DNA of 6,737 nt from Pseudomonadota bacterium (GTDB lineage: Bacteria; Myxococcota_A; Polyangia; Polyangiales; Polyangiaceae): NCBI GenBank assembly GCA_023411445.1, contig JAEYOT010000621.1:1-6737 (forward strand). The letters run 5' to 3'. The notes below the pieces were generated by a model. That model had not been told where the DNA came from and did no database searches. It saw nothing but the letters and a program-made list of their open reading frames with translations. Below are positions 5,162 through 6,737 of the stretch, piece after piece. A program made the translations under genes and the position numbers. Within the stretch, counting starts at the first letter, position 1. Each line of letters begins with the position of its first letter.

Positions 5162-6737
5162 TTGCAACCCGAGACGCCCTTCGTTAGAAGTCCCAACGTG
5201 TCGAACTCCGCCAAGTACAACATCCCCGTCGATGAGTTGCTGCTCGACTCCGAAGCCCTGAAGGAGGCGTTCGTCAACCACGTCCAGCACACGCAAGGCA
5301 AACACCCGAGCGCTGCGACGAGGCTGGACCATTTCATCGCCGCGGCCCGCACCGCGCGTGACCGCATGTTCGACCGCTGGACGCGCACCTGGTCTCGCCG
5401 GGAGCGGCAGCAGCCCAAGATCGTGAACTACCTGTCGATGGAGTTCTTGCTCGGGCGCCTGCTGGAGGACGGGCTCGTCAACTTGGGCGTGCTCGAGGAG
5501 ATGCGCGAGGCCATGGCCAGCCTAGGCATCGATTTGAATCAGGTGCTGGAGCAGGAGCCGGACGCTGGCCTCGGCAACGGCGGCCTCGGGCGCCTCGCCG
5601 CGTGCTTTTTGGATTCGATGGCCACGCTGGGCATCGCCGGCATGGGCTACGGCTTGCGCTACGACTACGGCATCTTCCGCCAGGACATCGTCGGCGGGCA
5701 GCAGCAAGAAGCGCCGGACCAGTGGCTGCGCTTCGGCAACCCGTGGGAGGTCGCGCGCCCGGAGCGCACGTACACCGTCCGTTTCGGCGGTCGCGTGATC
5801 GAGTACACGGGCAGCACCGGTCGCCTGGTGCATGAGTGGGTCGACACGGAGGCTGTCAACGCGATGGCCTACGACATCCCGATCCCGGGCTACAAGAACA
5901 ACGTCGTCAACACGCTGCGGCTCTGGTCCGCCAAGGCCACCAACGACTTCGACATCAACTACTTCAATCGCGGTGACTACATCGCCGCGGTGGCAGAGCG
6001 CAGCGCGACCGAGAACATCACGCGCGTGCTCTATCCCAACGATCACCAGCCGGCGGGCAAGGAGCTCCGGCTCAAGCAGGAGTACTTCCTGGTCTCCGCC
6101 ACGCTCCAGGACGTGATCTCGCGCCACCTGCGCTACCATTCGGACCTGTACAACCTGCACGAGCAGGCCATCTTCCAGATGAACGACACGCACCCGGCCC
6201 TGGCGGTCGCGGAGCTGATGCGCATCCTGGTGGATATCCACGCCATGCCGTGGGACCACGCGTTCTCGCTGACCAAGCGCTGCTGCGCCTACACCAACCA
6301 CACCATCCTGCCGGAGGCGCTCGAGCGCTGGCCGGTGTGGCTCATGGAGCGCGTGCTGCCGCGCCACCTGCAGATCATCTACGACATCAACGCGCAGCAC
6401 CTGGCCGAGGTGAGGAAGGCCTTCCCCAACGACGACGAGCGGCTCCGTCGCATGTCGCTCGTGGAGGAGGGCGCAGAGAAGCGCATCAACATGGCCAACC
6501 TGGCCATCGTGGGCGGCAGCAAGGTGAACGGCGTCTCGGCGCTGCACTCTCAGCTGCTGAAGCAGACCCTGTTCTCGGACTTCTGCGACATGGAGCCGAG
6601 CAAGTTCATCAACCAGACCAACGGGGTCACGCCGCGTCGCTGGATGTTGAAGTGCAACCCCAAGCTGTCAGCGCTGATCACGAGCCGCATCGGCCACGGC
6701 TGGGAGATCGATTTGGATCAGCTAGAGCGCCTGGTGC
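5162..6737 (+). CDS. glgP: Glycogen phosphorylase (GT35, partial, C-terminus off the right edge)
   Basis: This PLP-dependent enzyme releases glucose-1-phosphate from the non-reducing ends of glycogen using inorganic phosphate. I translated the plus strand; 525 codons are open to the edge, about 60-65% of a usual 800-850-residue phosphorylase. Visible family blocks are NYLSMEFLLGR (89-99), GLGNGGLGRLAAC (136-148), NDTHPALAVAELMR (341-354), and TNHTILPEALERWP (378-391), where H380 corresponds to the active-site histidine 377 of the muscle enzyme. NMANLAIVGGSKVNGVSALHS and NQTNGVTPRRW follow. The PLP lysine and phosphate-site block lie beyond the window. The start is TTG at 5162, set by AGGAGG at 5149-5154; an in-frame TAG at 5120-5122 limits any extension, and GTG 5198 is the alternative. 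The N-terminus lacks a recognisable animal-type phosphoserine motif. Maltodextrin phosphorylase (malP) is a close alternative that the sequence cannot exclude. Confidence 0.96.
   Translation, partial: MQPETPFVRSPNVSNSAKYNIPVDELLLDSEALKEAFVNHVQHTQGKHPSAATRLDHFIAAARTARDRMFDRWTRTWSRRERQQPKIVNYLSMEFLLGRLLEDGLVNLGVLEEMREAMASLGIDLNQVLEQEPDAGLGNGGLGRLAACFLDSMATLGIAGMGYGLRYDYGIFRQDIVGGQQQEAPDQWLRFGNPWEVARPERTYTVRFGGRVIEYTGSTGRLVHEWVDTEAVNAMAYDIPIPGYKNNVVNTLRLWSAKATNDFDINYFNRGDYIAAVAERSATENITRVLYPNDHQPAGKELRLKQEYFLVSATLQDVISRHLRYHSDLYNLHEQAIFQMNDTHPALAVAELMRILVDIHAMPWDHAFSLTKRCCAYTNHTILPEALERWPVWLMERVLPRHLQIIYDINAQHLAEVRKAFPNDDERLRRMSLVEEGAEKRINMANLAIVGGSKVNGVSALHSQLLKQTLFSDFCDMEPSKFINQTNGVTPRRWMLKCNPKLSALITSRIGHGWEIDLDQLERLV

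Noticed and set aside
5047..5418. 123-codon minus-strand open frame covering the glgP leader and start
   Set aside because: It overlaps the N-terminus of glgP in antisense, has no family resemblance, and runs through the ribosome site and leader. Its Cys/Trp/Ser-rich composition does not suggest a real protein.
5522..6547. 341-codon minus-strand open frame
   Set aside because: It lies wholly antisense to glycogen phosphorylase, whose conserved blocks fill the plus strand. The product is low-complexity Val/Arg/His/Ala-rich with no recognisable motif, typical of GC-rich antisense frames.
1..6737. CRISPR array, tRNA, rRNA, transposase, integrase or toxin-antitoxin pair
   Set aside because: I saw no spaced direct repeats, tRNA-like cloverleaf, terminal inverted repeats or matching protein motifs on either strand.

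Overview
The window is GC-rich and densely coded, with codons ending mostly in G or C. It contains a membrane-anchored eukaryotic-type Ser/Thr kinase, non-ATG starts and many solitary metabolic genes. This style fits Myxococcota, most likely a Polyangia/Sorangium-like lineage, but that is inferred from gene style and not from a marker gene. I see no rRNA, tRNA, CRISPR array, insertion sequence or phage gene. The region looks like ordinary chromosomal housekeeping and accessory DNA.

Left part (1-1640). The minus strand holds the first 420 residues of a Ser/Thr protein kinase. Its kinase domain is complete and is followed by a flexible linker and a transmembrane helix that is cut by the left edge. 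A 72-base divergent spacer separates it from a small plus-strand [2Fe-2S] ferredoxin.

Middle (1641-2688). The ferredoxin converges on a minus-strand endonuclease/exonuclease/phosphatase-family hydrolase, which probably starts with TTG. The 171-base spacer upstream of the hydrolase is a divergent promoter region shared with the next gene.

Right part (2689-6737). All genes here read on the plus strand: a ROK-family sugar kinase, a PIG3-type NAD(P)H quinone oxidoreductase 22 bases later, and a small polyhydroxyalkanoate-granule-region (PHA_gran_rgn-type) protein 51 bases after that. A 225-base spacer with a hairpin, a palindrome and an excellent ribosome binding site follows. Then comes glycogen phosphorylase, which starts with TTG and runs off the right edge after about 525 residues.

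How the genes may work together: glycogen phosphorylase releases glucose-1-phosphate from stored glycogen. A ROK glucokinase would capture the free glucose left by debranching. The PHA-type protein hints at a second carbon store. The oxidoreductase handles NAD(P)H and quinones. A carbon-reserve theme is plausible, but only the ROK/oxidoreductase pair has operon-like spacing. I found no convincing undescribed system. The most useful second looks are the glgP leader, the two TTG starts and the PHA-type protein sitting between sugar-kinase and glycogen genes.
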